Part shown: piece by piece, positions 15,966 to 24,617 of the stretch
Position numbering within the stretch: the first letter of the stretch is position 1
Layout of the letters: each line of letters opens with the position of its first letter
Source of the DNA: Flavobacterium sp.
GTDB taxonomy: Bacteria > Bacteroidota > Bacteroidia > Flavobacteriales > Flavobacteriaceae
NCBI RefSeq assembly: GCF_035195345.1
Contig: NZ_CP136574.1
Span: 1,851,871 to 1,915,870 of the forward strand
DNA length: 64,000 nucleotides
Direction of reading: 5' to 3'
Program-made: the position numbers and the translations under genes
Notes under the pieces: model-generated
Seen by the model: only the letters and a program-made list of their open reading frames with translations
Told to the model about the DNA's origin: nothing
Database searches by the model: none

Positions 15966-17762
15966 ATGCAAACACCATTAGAACTTCAAATCCAAACTTT
16001 GCCTGATAATCCAGGTGTGTATCAGTATTATGATAAAGATGGAAAAATTCTATATGTTGGAAAAGCAAAAAACTTAAAAAAACGCGTTCAATCGTATTTC
16101 ACCAAGAATCACGATAATTATAAAACTTCGGTTTTAGTAAAGAAAATAGTTACAATTAAACATATTGTTGTTCCAACGGAAACCGATGCGTTATTGTTGG
16201 AAAATAATCTGATTAAAAAGCTACAACCACGATATAATGTCTTGCTTCGCGATGATAAAACGTATCCTTGGATTTGCATCAAAAATGAACGATTTTCTAG
16301 AATATTCTCTACCCGAAAAATGATTAAAGATGGTTCAGAATATTTTGGACCATACACAAGTTTTAAAACCGTTCATACGATTTTAGATTTAATCAAAGAA
16401 TTATATCCATTGCGAACTTGTACTTACGATTTGTCTAAACCCAATATCGATTCAGGGAAATTTAAAGTGTGTTTGGAATATCATATTGGCAATTGCAAAG
16501 GTCCTTGCGAAGGTTATGAATCGTTAGAAAACTACCAAAACCAAGTGGAGAAAATCCGTCAAATTTTAAAGGGAAATTTCAAAGAGAGTTTGAAAGATTT
16601 CAAGAAATTGATGACCGATTTGGCGATGGAAATGCAATTTGAAGAAGCGCAAAAAATCAAAGAAAAAATCGAAGTTTTAGAAAATTATCAATCGCGTTCC
16701 ACTATTTTGAATCCGAAAATATCCAATTTAGATGTGTTTTCCATTATTTCCGATGAAACGATGGCATATGTGAACTTTTTGCAAATTTCGCATGGAGCAA
16801 TTGTTCGTTCGCATACGTTAGAACTAAAGAAAAAACTAGACGAAACAAACGAAGAATTGTTAGAATTAGCGGTAGTAGAATTGCGCGAACGTTTTCATTT
16901 GAATTCTAGAGAAATAGTGGTTCCTTTTGCTATTGATTTGGGCGAAAATATCAAAGTAACAGTTCCACAATTAGGAGATAAAAAGCAAATTTTAGAATTA
17001 TCCGAACGTAATGCCAAATATTATCGCTTAGATCAATTAAAGCAAATTCAAATTGTTGACCCTGAGCGACACACGAATCGTATCATGGCACAAATGCAAA
17101 AAGATTTACGTTTATCAGTAGAGCCAAGACATATTGAATGTTTTGATAATTCGAATATTCAAGGAACGAATCCTGTTTCGGCTTGTGTGGTATTTAAAGA
17201 TGGAAAACCAAGTAAGAAAGATTATCGTCATTTCAATATCAAAACAGTTGAAGGGCCTAATGATTTCGCATCTATGGAAGAAGTGGTGTACCGAAGATAT
17301 AAACGTATGTTAGATGAAAATCAGCCGCTCCCACAATTAATTATTATTGACGGTGGAAAAGGACAATTATCATCCGCATTAAAAAGCATTGATGATTTAG
17401 GATTGCGAGGAAAAATTGCGATAATCGGAATTGCTAAGCGTTTGGAAGAATTGTTTTATCCTGGTGATTCAGTTCCTTTATATTTGGATAAAAAATCGGA
17501 AACTTTAAAAGTAATTCAGTTTTTACGAAACGAAGCGCATCGATTTGGAATTACACATCATCGCGATAAAAGAAGTAAATCAGCATTAGCCAATAGTTTA
17601 GAAAGTATTCCTGGAATTGGTGAAAAAACTATGATTACTTTAATGAAACATTTCAAAAGTGTTAAAAGATTGCAAGCAGCTGATGAAAAAGCAATTTCTG
17701 AGGTTGTAGGTCTTTCAAAAGCCAAAAAAATTTCCGACTTTTACAAGACAATTCAATCTTAA
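15966..17762 (+). CDS. uvrC: Excinuclease ABC subunit C
   Basis: A 598-residue nucleotide-excision repair nuclease that makes both cuts around a UvrB-bound lesion. Domains in order: GIY-YIG nuclease (residues about 13-95, GVYQYYDKDG...ILYVGKAKNLKKRV), a cysteine cluster (about 157-180), the UVR motif for UvrB contact (about 218-245, MEMQFEEAQKIKEKIEVL), an RNase H-like nuclease (ECFDNSNIQGTN and IIIDGGKGQL), and helix-hairpin-helix DNA binding at the end (LESIPGIGEKTMITLM). All expected parts are present. The patatin gene starts 7 bases after the stop. Confidence 0.96.
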   Translation: MQTPLELQIQTLPDNPGVYQYYDKDGKILYVGKAKNLKKRVQSYFTKNHDNYKTSVLVKKIVTIKHIVVPTETDALLLENNLIKKLQPRYNVLLRDDKTYPWICIKNERFSRIFSTRKMIKDGSEYFGPYTSFKTVHTILDLIKELYPLRTCTYDLSKPNIDSGKFKVCLEYHIGNCKGPCEGYESLENYQNQVEKIRQILKGNFKESLKDFKKLMTDLAMEMQFEEAQKIKEKIEVLENYQSRSTILNPKISNLDVFSIISDETMAYVNFLQISHGAIVRSHTLELKKKLDETNEELLELAVVELRERFHLNSREIVVPFAIDLGENIKVTVPQLGDKKQILELSERNAKYYRLDQLKQIQIVDPERHTNRIMAQMQKDLRLSVEPRHIECFDNSNIQGTNPVSACVVFKDGKPSKKDYRHFNIKTVEGPNDFASMEEVVYRRYKRMLDENQPLPQLIIIDGGKGQLSSALKSIDDLGLRGKIAIIGIAKRLEELFYPGDSVPLYLDKKSETLKVIQFLRNEAHRFGITHHRDKRSKSALANSLESIPGIGEKTMITLMKHFKSVKRLQAADEKAISEVVGLSKAKKISDFYKTIQS

Positions 17763-17769
17763 AGAAGTG

Positions 17770-19980
17770 ATGAAAAAACTACTCTTGTTGGTAAGTCTTC
17801 TAATTTTTACTCAAATTAGCTTGGGACAAGACAATAATACACAAAATAAGCGCCCAAAAGTTGGCTTAGTATTAAGTGGTGGTGGTGCAAAAGGTTTGGC
17901 TCATATTGGGGTGCTTAAAGTTATTGATTCGCTAAACATTAAAATAGATTATATTGCTGGAACCAGCATGGGTGCAATTGTTGGGGGTTTGTATGCCTCT
18001 GGATATAACGCAAATCAATTGGACTCAATTTTTTCAAATATTGATGTAGACGCCCTATTACAAGATTATACTCCGCGCGAAGCTAAATCATTTTATGAAA
18101 AAAGAAATGATGAAATTTATGCTTTAACATTACCATTTAATAAATTTAAATTAGGATTGCCTTCTGGATTATCAAAGGGACTTTATAATTTTAATTTAAT
18201 TTCATTATTAACACAACATGTGAGTAATGTAAGGGATTTTAATCAATTACCAATTCCATTTTTATGTATAGCTACAGATGCAGAAACTGGAGAAAAAATG
18301 GTTCTCGACAAAGGAATATTAGCCCAATGCATGGTCGCAAGTGGCGCTCTTCCAACACTCTATAGTCCAGTAGAAATTAACGGTAGATTGCTAATTGATG
18401 GCGGCGTAATAGATAATTACCCTATAGAAGAATTATTAGCAAAAGGAGTAGATATTGTAATTGGAGTAGATGTTCAAGATGGTTTAAAAACAAGAAATGA
18501 GTTAAAAGGTGTAACATCACTTTTAGCACAAATTAATAATTTTTCCATGATTGAAAAAATGGAAGGAAAACAAAAAGCCACTAATATTTATATAAAACCA
18601 GATATCAAAGGTTATTCAGTTGTAGATTTTGAAAAAGGTAATGAAATAATTGAAAAAGGGAAAGAAAAAGCATTAGAGTTTGTTAAAGAACTAGCGCCTT
18701 ACAGAAATTTAACATCAGAGAATCGAAATGAAATTGTAGTTCAAGATTCTATTTATATTAAAGAGGTTGATTTTAATAAACTTGATAATTTTACTAGAGC
18801 TTATATCTTGGGTAAATTAAAATTTAAAAGGAGTATTAAAATATCCAATTCACAACTACAAAAAGGAATATCCAATTTAAATGCGACACAAAACTTTAGT
18901 GCCATAAATTATTATTTTGAAAAAGCGCAAGATGGTCAAAATTTAATATTGCAATTAAAGGAAAATGAAAACAATACCTTTTTAAAGTTTGGATTGCATT
19001 ATGATGATTTGTTTAAAAGTGGAATTTTGTTGAATTACACAAAGAAAAAATTCTTAGTTAAGAATGATGTAGCTTCTTTAGATTTGATTTTAGGAGATAA
19101 CATTCGCTATAATTTTGATTATTATATTGATAATGGATTTTACTGGAGTTTTGGTTTTAATTCAAAATTAACAACGTTTAATCGTAATATAACCAGTAAT
19201 ATAACAAGAGATTTAGCAATTGATCCAGATATCAGCACGATAAATGTTGATTTTTTTGATTTAAGTAATCAAGCCTATTTGCAAACTATTTTTGCTCAAA
19301 AATTCTCTATTGGTAGCGGTTTAGAATTCAAATATTTAAGATTACGTTCAGAAACATTACAGAATGGAAATTCAGTTTTTGAAAGCAGTAATTATTTATC
19401 ACTTTTTGGTTTTATAAAATACGACTCGTTTGATAAAAAGTACTTTCCAAAATCAGGCTGGAACTTTAATTCAGAGCTGCGTTCTTATGTTTATTCTTCT
19501 GATTATAATAATAGTTTTGAACGATTTTCCATTGCAAAAGCCGATTTTGCTTTTGCACAACCTATTTTTAAGAATATAACGTTTAAATTTCAATCGGAAG
19601 GCGGATTTTCTATTGGAGAACGTAGTATTCCTTATTTTGATTTTATTTTAGGAGGATATGGTTTTCAACAAGTGAATAATATTAAGCCTTTTTTTGGATA
19701 TGATTATTTAAGTCTAACAGGAGAAAGTTATTTAAAATTATCACTTACAGCAGATTATGAGTTTTATAAGAAACATCATTTTAATTTTATTGCTAATTTT
19801 GCCAATATTGGAAATAATATTTTTGATACATTAGAGACGTGGTTCGCTAATCCAAATTATTCAGGATATTCCTTTGGATATGGGATGGAAACAGTAATTG
19901 GACCAGTAGAAATTAAGCATTCATGGTCGCCTGAAACAAGAGATCATTACACTTGGTTTTCAGTTGGTTTTTGGTTTTAA
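17770..19980 (+). CDS. Patatin-like phospholipase with POTRA and outer-membrane barrel
   Basis: A 736-residue exported protein. After a signal peptide (MKKLLLLVSLLIFTQISLGQ) comes a patatin lipase domain (about 30-290) with the oxyanion loop SGGGAKGLAH, catalytic S66 in GTSMG and D210 in DGGVIDNYP. A POTRA-like segment follows (about 335-400, YIKEVDFNKLDNFTRAYILG). The last ~330 residues form an Omp85/BamA-type barrel ending in HYTWFSVGFWF. This is the layout of type Vd autotransporters such as PlpD and FplA. ATG at 17770 is preferred over GTG directly before it. It lies 7 bases after uvrC and is probably co-transcribed. Confidence 0.85.
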   Translation: MKKLLLLVSLLIFTQISLGQDNNTQNKRPKVGLVLSGGGAKGLAHIGVLKVIDSLNIKIDYIAGTSMGAIVGGLYASGYNANQLDSIFSNIDVDALLQDYTPREAKSFYEKRNDEIYALTLPFNKFKLGLPSGLSKGLYNFNLISLLTQHVSNVRDFNQLPIPFLCIATDAETGEKMVLDKGILAQCMVASGALPTLYSPVEINGRLLIDGGVIDNYPIEELLAKGVDIVIGVDVQDGLKTRNELKGVTSLLAQINNFSMIEKMEGKQKATNIYIKPDIKGYSVVDFEKGNEIIEKGKEKALEFVKELAPYRNLTSENRNEIVVQDSIYIKEVDFNKLDNFTRAYILGKLKFKRSIKISNSQLQKGISNLNATQNFSAINYYFEKAQDGQNLILQLKENENNTFLKFGLHYDDLFKSGILLNYTKKKFLVKNDVASLDLILGDNIRYNFDYYIDNGFYWSFGFNSKLTTFNRNITSNITRDLAIDPDISTINVDFFDLSNQAYLQTIFAQKFSIGSGLEFKYLRLRSETLQNGNSVFESSNYLSLFGFIKYDSFDKKYFPKSGWNFNSELRSYVYSSDYNNSFERFSIAKADFAFAQPIFKNITFKFQSEGGFSIGERSIPYFDFILGGYGFQQVNNIKPFFGYDYLSLTGESYLKLSLTADYEFYKKHHFNFIANFANIGNNIFDTLETWFANPNYSGYSFGYGMETVIGPVEIKHSWSPETRDHYTWFSVGFWF

Positions 19981-20023
19981 TTATTTTTTACGACATTTGT
20001 AATGATGAAAAATTGGGCAGGCT

Positions 20024-20031
20024 TACTTTCG
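20024..20031 (+). promoter_or_regulatory. Possible -7 element (TACTTTCG) for hmgA-hppD
   Basis: TACTTTCG is one base off TAnnTTTG and would give a leader of about 100 nt before hmgA. The leader contains a small hairpin GCAGG / CTTGC (about 20089-20108). No known riboswitch was recognised. Confidence 0.3.
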
Positions 20032-20139
20032 TATTTAAAGTTCCTCATCAAGAGAAATCCTGAGTGAGTAATTTTTTAATTTAATTAGCAGGGTTTTACA
20101 ATCTTGCAAAAGCTATTTAATAACTTTAAATTAAAGAAA

Positions 20140-21300
20140 ATGCCAATATATCACAAATTAGGGAATATCCCTCATAAAAGACATATACAGTTCCGTAAAC
20201 CAAACGGAGATTTGTATTATGAGCAATTGTTCGGTACGGTAGGTTTTGACGGCATGTCAACTAATTCATACCACGAACAAAGACCTACACAGGTTAAAGA
20301 AATCAGAAGACAATACAGTGTTGCGCCAAAAATTGCAAAAGCAAACAACATTCAATCTTATAAGTTAAGAGGATTTGATGTTGCGCCTCAAGACGATTTT
20401 TTAGAAAGTAGAAAAATTGTATTGACAAATTCAGATTGTCATATTGTTCTTGCAGCGCCTAGAAAATCTACAACCGATTATTTTTATAAAAACACGGATT
20501 CAGATGAGGTAATTTTTATTCATCAAGGAACAGGAAAATTAAGAACCATGTTAGGAAATTTAGATTTCAAATATGGTGATTACTTAGTAATTCCTCGTGG
20601 GATGATTTATAAAATGGATTTTGATACCGAAGACAATCGTTTGTTTATTGTTGAATCACATTCACCAGTTTATACACCAAAACAATATAGAAACTGGTTC
20701 GGACAATTATTAGAACATTCTCCTTTTTGCGAAAGAGATATTCGTCGTCCAGAAGAATTAGAAACGTATAATGAAAAAGGGGATTTTGTAATCAAAGTAA
20801 AGAAAAAAGACGAAATTTTCGAAATGGTTTATGCTTCACATCCATTTGATGTAATTGGTTATGATGGATTTAATTATCCATATGCCTTTTCAATTCACGA
20901 TTTTGAACCAATTACAGGAAGAATCCATTTACCACCACCAATTCATCAAACTTTTGAAACAAACGCATTTGTAATTTGTTCGTTTGTTCCAAGATTATAT
21001 GATTACCACCCATTGTCTATTCCAGCTCCATATAATCATAGTAATATTGATGCCGATGAGGTATTGTATTATGTGGATGGAGATTTTATGAGCAGAAACG
21101 ATGTAAAACCAGGAAATATTTCCTTACATCCTGCCGGAATTCCACACGGACCACACCCAGGAGCAGCAGAAAGAAGTATTGGTAAAAAAGAAACGTTAGA
21201 ATTAGCAGTAATGGTAGATACTTTCAAACCTTTAATGGTTACAGAAGAGGCTATGAATATTGCTGATGATACGTATTATCAATCTTGGTTAGAAGAATAA
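20140..21300 (+). CDS. hmgA: Homogentisate 1,2-dioxygenase
   Basis: A 386-residue cupin-fold iron dioxygenase that opens the ring of homogentisate to maleylacetoacetate in tyrosine and phenylalanine breakdown. The iron ligands are in the C-terminal half: the His and Glu of PYNHSNIDADEVLYYVDG and the His of HPAGIPHGPHPG. The start at MPIYHKLGNIPHKRHIQF is chosen; an upstream in-frame TTG at 20104 lacks support. hppD follows after 53 bases, so the two consecutive steps of the pathway are encoded together, in reverse order of the reactions. Confidence 0.93.
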   Translation: MPIYHKLGNIPHKRHIQFRKPNGDLYYEQLFGTVGFDGMSTNSYHEQRPTQVKEIRRQYSVAPKIAKANNIQSYKLRGFDVAPQDDFLESRKIVLTNSDCHIVLAAPRKSTTDYFYKNTDSDEVIFIHQGTGKLRTMLGNLDFKYGDYLVIPRGMIYKMDFDTEDNRLFIVESHSPVYTPKQYRNWFGQLLEHSPFCERDIRRPEELETYNEKGDFVIKVKKKDEIFEMVYASHPFDVIGYDGFNYPYAFSIHDFEPITGRIHLPPPIHQTFETNAFVICSFVPRLYDYHPLSIPAPYNHSNIDADEVLYYVDGDFMSRNDVKPGNISLHPAGIPHGPHPGAAERSIGKKETLELAVMVDTFKPLMVTEEAMNIADDTYYQSWLEE

Positions 21301-21353
21301 ATAAAAACAACAACAACTCAGGGTTTTTAAAACCTAAATTAAAAATATAAATT

Positions 21354-22514
21354 ATGTCACAAGAATTAAAATCAGTCGAGTACGGCTTAGAAAAAATATT
21401 TGAAGGAGCGCAAGATTTCTTACCTTTATTAGGAACAGATTACGTAGAATTTTACGTTGGTAATGCTAAACAAGCAGCTCATTTTTACAAAACAGCTTTT
21501 GGTTTTCAATCCCACGCATACAAAGGATTAGAAACAGGGTCTAAAGACGCTGTAAGTTATGTGTTAAAACAAGACAAAATCAGATTAGTTTTAACTACAG
21601 CTTTAACAAGTAACTCTCCAGTTGGAGAACATGTAAAAAAGCATGGCGATGGTGTAAAAATCGTAGCGCTTTGGGTTGAAGATGCTAGAAAATCTTTTGA
21701 AGAGACTACTAAACGTGGCGCAAAAGTTTTTATGGAGCCAACAGTAGAAACAGATGAGTTTGGTGAAGTAGTTCGTGCAGGAATTTACACTTACGGTGAA
21801 ACTGTGCATATGTTTGTAGAGCGTAAAAACTATACAGGTTCATTTTTACCAGGATTTGTTGAATATAAATCAGATTACAACCCAGCACCGGTTGGTTTAA
21901 AATACATTGACCACATGGTAGGAAATGTGGGATGGAATGAAATGAATACTTGGGTAAAATGGTATGAGGATGTGATGGGATTTGTGAATTTCTTATCGTT
22001 TGATGACAAACAAATTACTACAGAATATTCTGCCTTAATGTCTAAAGTAATGAGTAATGGTAACGGAAGAATTAAATTTCCTATCAACGAGCCTGCAGAA
22101 GGAAAGAAAAAATCTCAAATTGAAGAATATTTAGATTTTTATGAAGGGCCAGGGGTTCAACACATTGCAGTTGCAACAGATGATATTTTAACTACAGTTG
22201 CCGAAATGCGTGCAAGAGGAATTGAGTTTTTAAGCACACCTCCTCAAGCATATTATGATGCAATTCCAGAAAGATTAAAAGATCATATGTCTAAATTTAA
22301 AGAAGATATTAACGAACTTCAAAAATTAGGTATCATGATTGATGCAGACGAAGAAGGATATTTATTGCAAATTTTTACCAAACCAGTGGAAGATCGTCCA
22401 ACACTTTTCTTCGAAATTATTCAAAGAATGGGCGCTAGAGGCTTTGGTGCAGGTAACTTTAAAGCCCTTTTTGAGTCTATTGAACGTGAGCAAGCTTTGC
22501 GAGGAACGCTATAA
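21354..22514 (+). CDS. hppD: 4-hydroxyphenylpyruvate dioxygenase
   Basis: A 386-residue non-haem iron enzyme that turns 4-hydroxyphenylpyruvate into homogentisate, the substrate of the HmgA encoded just upstream. Two vicinal-oxygen-chelate halves are visible. The iron triad is H187 (YIDHMVGNV), H270 (GVQHIAVATDDI) and E354 (LFFEIIQRMG). The C-terminal gate helix GFGAGNFKALFESIEREQ is complete. No terminator follows directly; the first strong one is 200 bases downstream, after a promoter-like TACCTTTG. Confidence 0.95.
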   Translation: MSQELKSVEYGLEKIFEGAQDFLPLLGTDYVEFYVGNAKQAAHFYKTAFGFQSHAYKGLETGSKDAVSYVLKQDKIRLVLTTALTSNSPVGEHVKKHGDGVKIVALWVEDARKSFEETTKRGAKVFMEPTVETDEFGEVVRAGIYTYGETVHMFVERKNYTGSFLPGFVEYKSDYNPAPVGLKYIDHMVGNVGWNEMNTWVKWYEDVMGFVNFLSFDDKQITTEYSALMSKVMSNGNGRIKFPINEPAEGKKKSQIEEYLDFYEGPGVQHIAVATDDILTTVAEMRARGIEFLSTPPQAYYDAIPERLKDHMSKFKEDINELQKLGIMIDADEEGYLLQIFTKPVEDRPTLFFEIIQRMGARGFGAGNFKALFESIEREQALRGTL

Positions 22515-22623
22515 AATAACGAAATTATTAACAATTAACCATTTAAATACTGCAAAACAATAATGTTTTCGATAAAAATATGTTAAAGTTGAAATTTAGC
22601 TAAGAATAATTCAAAAACATATA

Positions 22624-22631
22624 TACCTTTG
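22624..22631 (+). promoter_or_regulatory. Promoter-like TACCTTTG before candidate small RNA
   Basis: An exact TAnnTTTG match 110 bases after the hppD stop, with no coding sequence downstream until 22889. No TTG lies at the usual -33 distance. Confidence 0.4.
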
Positions 22632-22637
22632 CACTCG

Positions 22638-22747
22638 CAAAACAAGGAGGTAGTTTGCCTTGATTTGTAATAAATTTTCATAATTTATAGTTTTTGGTTG
22701 GTTAATAGCATAAAAACTCAGTCATATTTTTGACTGGGTTTTTTTGT
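22638..22747 (+). ncRNA. Candidate small RNA downstream of hppD
   Basis: About 110 nt bounded by the promoter-like TACCTTTG and the intrinsic terminator at 22713-22747. It includes a GC-richer part with a possible hairpin CAAGG / CCTTG (22643-22662 region) and the G-rich AAGGAGGTAG, in otherwise A/T-rich sequence. It may instead be the 3' untranslated region of the hmgA-hppD transcript. No match to 6S, SRP RNA or tmRNA was recognised. Confidence 0.35.
22713..22747 (+). terminator. Strong intrinsic terminator
   Basis: A 12-bp stem AAAACTCAGTCA / TGACTGGGTTTT with one G-U pair and a 6-base loop, followed by T residues. It ends either the candidate small RNA or the hppD transcript. Confidence 0.85.
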
Positions 22748-22888
22748 TTTACTATTTTTGGAACAGAATTTGCATTTTCATATAAAATAAACAATTATGA
22801 AATCGCAATTTTTGAAACTTTGTAAAAAACAAACCTAAATTTTAAAAGCGATATCATATGTTGCAGCTAAAAAATAAATTATAAACAT

Positions 22889-23665
22889 ATGAAAAAATAT
22901 ATCTTACTTATAGTTCTTTTTGTTTTTACAAATTCATTTGTGCAAAGAGAAAACGCTTTTACTACTGGTGAATGGTTGAGGCTTAGAATTCATTATGGTA
23001 TGGTTAATGCTGGATACGCTACTCTAGAAATAAAAGACGCCGTAAAAAATAACAGAAAAGTACATCATGTAATTGGAAAAGGATGGACAACGGGTATGAC
23101 TAAATTCTTTTTTAAAGTAGAAGATAATTATGAAAGTTATTTTGATAAAGAAACCGGCAAACCGTTTCAATTTGTTAGAAAAATTGATGAAGGAGGGTAT
23201 ACTAAAAACCAAGAAGGTTTTTTTAATCAAGATAAAAACCAAGTTGTAGTTAAAGATTACAAAAAGAAAACAGAAAAAACATTTTCCACACCAGAACAAA
23301 TTCAAGATATTGTATCTTCATTTTATTACTTAAGAAATCATCCTTCAATAGATAAGTTAAAAATTAATGAGTCAATTGCAATAGATATGTTTTTTGATGA
23401 TGAAACCACAAAGTTTAAGTTAAAATTTTTAGGGCGAGAAGATATTAGTACTAAATTTGGAAAAGTTTCTTGTATGATATTCAGACCCTATGTTCAGGCA
23501 GGAAGGGTATTCAAAGAGGAAGAGAGTCTAACTGTTTGGATTTCAGACGATGACAATAAAATTCCAATACGTGTTAAGGCAAGTTTAGCAATAGGTTCTA
23601 TAAAAGCAGATTTAGATGCGTTTAAAGGGCTAAAAAATTCATTTAAAGTAAAAGTAGATAAATAA
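22889..23665 (+). CDS. DUF3108 exported protein
   Basis: A 258-residue protein of the DUF3108 family, whose function is not established. The signal peptide is MKKYILLIVLFVFTNSFV. The family's opening GEWLRLRIHYGMVNAGYATLEI and central region KFKLKFLGREDISTKFGKVSCM are recognisable. It is predicted to be a periplasmic or surface beta-rich protein. The stop overlaps the kynA ATG (TAATG). This head of the kynA-M23-pgi run has no terminator before pgi ends, so the four genes are probably one operon. Confidence 0.78.
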   Translation: MKKYILLIVLFVFTNSFVQRENAFTTGEWLRLRIHYGMVNAGYATLEIKDAVKNNRKVHHVIGKGWTTGMTKFFFKVEDNYESYFDKETGKPFQFVRKIDEGGYTKNQEGFFNQDKNQVVVKDYKKKTEKTFSTPEQIQDIVSSFYYLRNHPSIDKLKINESIAIDMFFDDETTKFKLKFLGREDISTKFGKVSCMIFRPYVQAGRVFKEEESLTVWISDDDNKIPIRVKASLAIGSIKADLDAFKGLKNSFKVKVDK

Positions 23666-24591
23666 TGGAAGTAACTCCAAAAATTCAAGAACAATTAAAC
23701 CAACTTCAGGATAAATTTGAAGCAATTAATCAAAACACATCAACTCATTTAGAAGGTTTACTTTGGGCTAAACCCATTACTTATTGGGATTATATTCAAA
23801 CTGATGCGCTTTTAAGTCTTCAAACACAAAGAACTACATTGCCAGACGAAATGGTTTTTGTAATGTATCACCAATTAAACGAATTGGTGTTCAAAATGAT
23901 TCTTTGGGAAATGGATCAATTGTGCCATACTGAAAAACCATCAGCTGATTATTTTACTGAAAAATTAGGCAGAATTAGTCGTTATTTTGATATGCTTACT
24001 ACTTCTTTTGATATTATGAAAGATGGAATGGAGCCAGAACAATATCTAAAATTTAGAAATACACTTACGCCAGCAAGTGGTTTTCAATCGGCTCAATACC
24101 GTTTAATTGAATTCAGTTCAACCGACTTAATTAACTTAATCGATAATCGTTTTAGAGCTACTATTGATAGAAATACACCTTATGATCACGCTTTTGAACA
24201 TTTATACTGGCAAGCCGCAGGAAAAGATTATCATACAGGTGAAAAATCGTATCTAATTTTAGAATTCGAAAGAAAATACAAAAAAACTTTCTTAGAATTT
24301 ATGGAAGAATACAACACAATAAATTTGTGGCGAAAGTTTAAACAACTTCCAGAAGCAGACCAAAAAAATCCAGAATTAGTTGCTGCAATGCGTCATTATG
24401 ATGTAACCGTAAATATTACTTGGGTTATGGGACACTTTAATGCAGCCAAAAAATATATAGAAAGTGTGCCAGGAAATCACGAAGCTACAGGTGGAAGTGA
24501 TTGGAAAAAATATATGTTACCAAAATACCAAAAAAGAATATTCTTTCCTGAGTTATGGACGAAAGAAGAATTAGATAACTGGGGAGAATAA
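23665..24591 (+). CDS. kynA: Tryptophan 2,3-dioxygenase
   Basis: A 308-residue haem enzyme that oxidises L-tryptophan to N-formylkynurenine, the first step of the kynurenine pathway. Family signatures are YWDYIQTDALLSLQ (about 32-45), MYHQLNELVFKMI (about 71-83, substrate pocket) and LTPASGFQSAQYR (about 131-143). The haem-ligating His is H257 in VMGHFNAAKKYIES, followed by the flexible GNHEATGGSDW loop. Its ATG overlaps the DUF3108 stop. It lies close to the tyrosine-degradation pair hmgA-hppD, so this region handles aromatic amino acids. Confidence 0.93.
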   Translation: MEVTPKIQEQLNQLQDKFEAINQNTSTHLEGLLWAKPITYWDYIQTDALLSLQTQRTTLPDEMVFVMYHQLNELVFKMILWEMDQLCHTEKPSADYFTEKLGRISRYFDMLTTSFDIMKDGMEPEQYLKFRNTLTPASGFQSAQYRLIEFSSTDLINLIDNRFRATIDRNTPYDHAFEHLYWQAAGKDYHTGEKSYLILEFERKYKKTFLEFMEEYNTINLWRKFKQLPEADQKNPELVAAMRHYDVTVNITWVMGHFNAAKKYIESVPGNHEATGGSDWKKYMLPKYQKRIFFPELWTKEELDNWGE

Positions 24592-24617
24592 TCGCTTATA
24601 GCACAAAACACAAAACA

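Larger units (their letters stand above)
22515..22888 (+). other. 374-base gap between hppD and the DUF3108 gene
   Basis: No protein gene longer than a few codons. The gap holds, in order, a promoter-like TACCTTTG (22624-22631), a candidate small RNA ending in a strong terminator (to about 22747), a second possible -7 element TATTTTTG (22753-22760), and two tiny frames of 13 and 8 codons (starting at 22798 and 22858) just before the DUF3108 gene. The tiny frames are probably fortuitous. Confidence 0.5.

Noticed and set aside
20040..20140. Riboswitch in the hmgA leader (TCATCAAGAGA resembles the start of a SAM-I riboswitch)
   Set aside because: The conserved core that should follow is absent, and the gene is not in sulfur metabolism.
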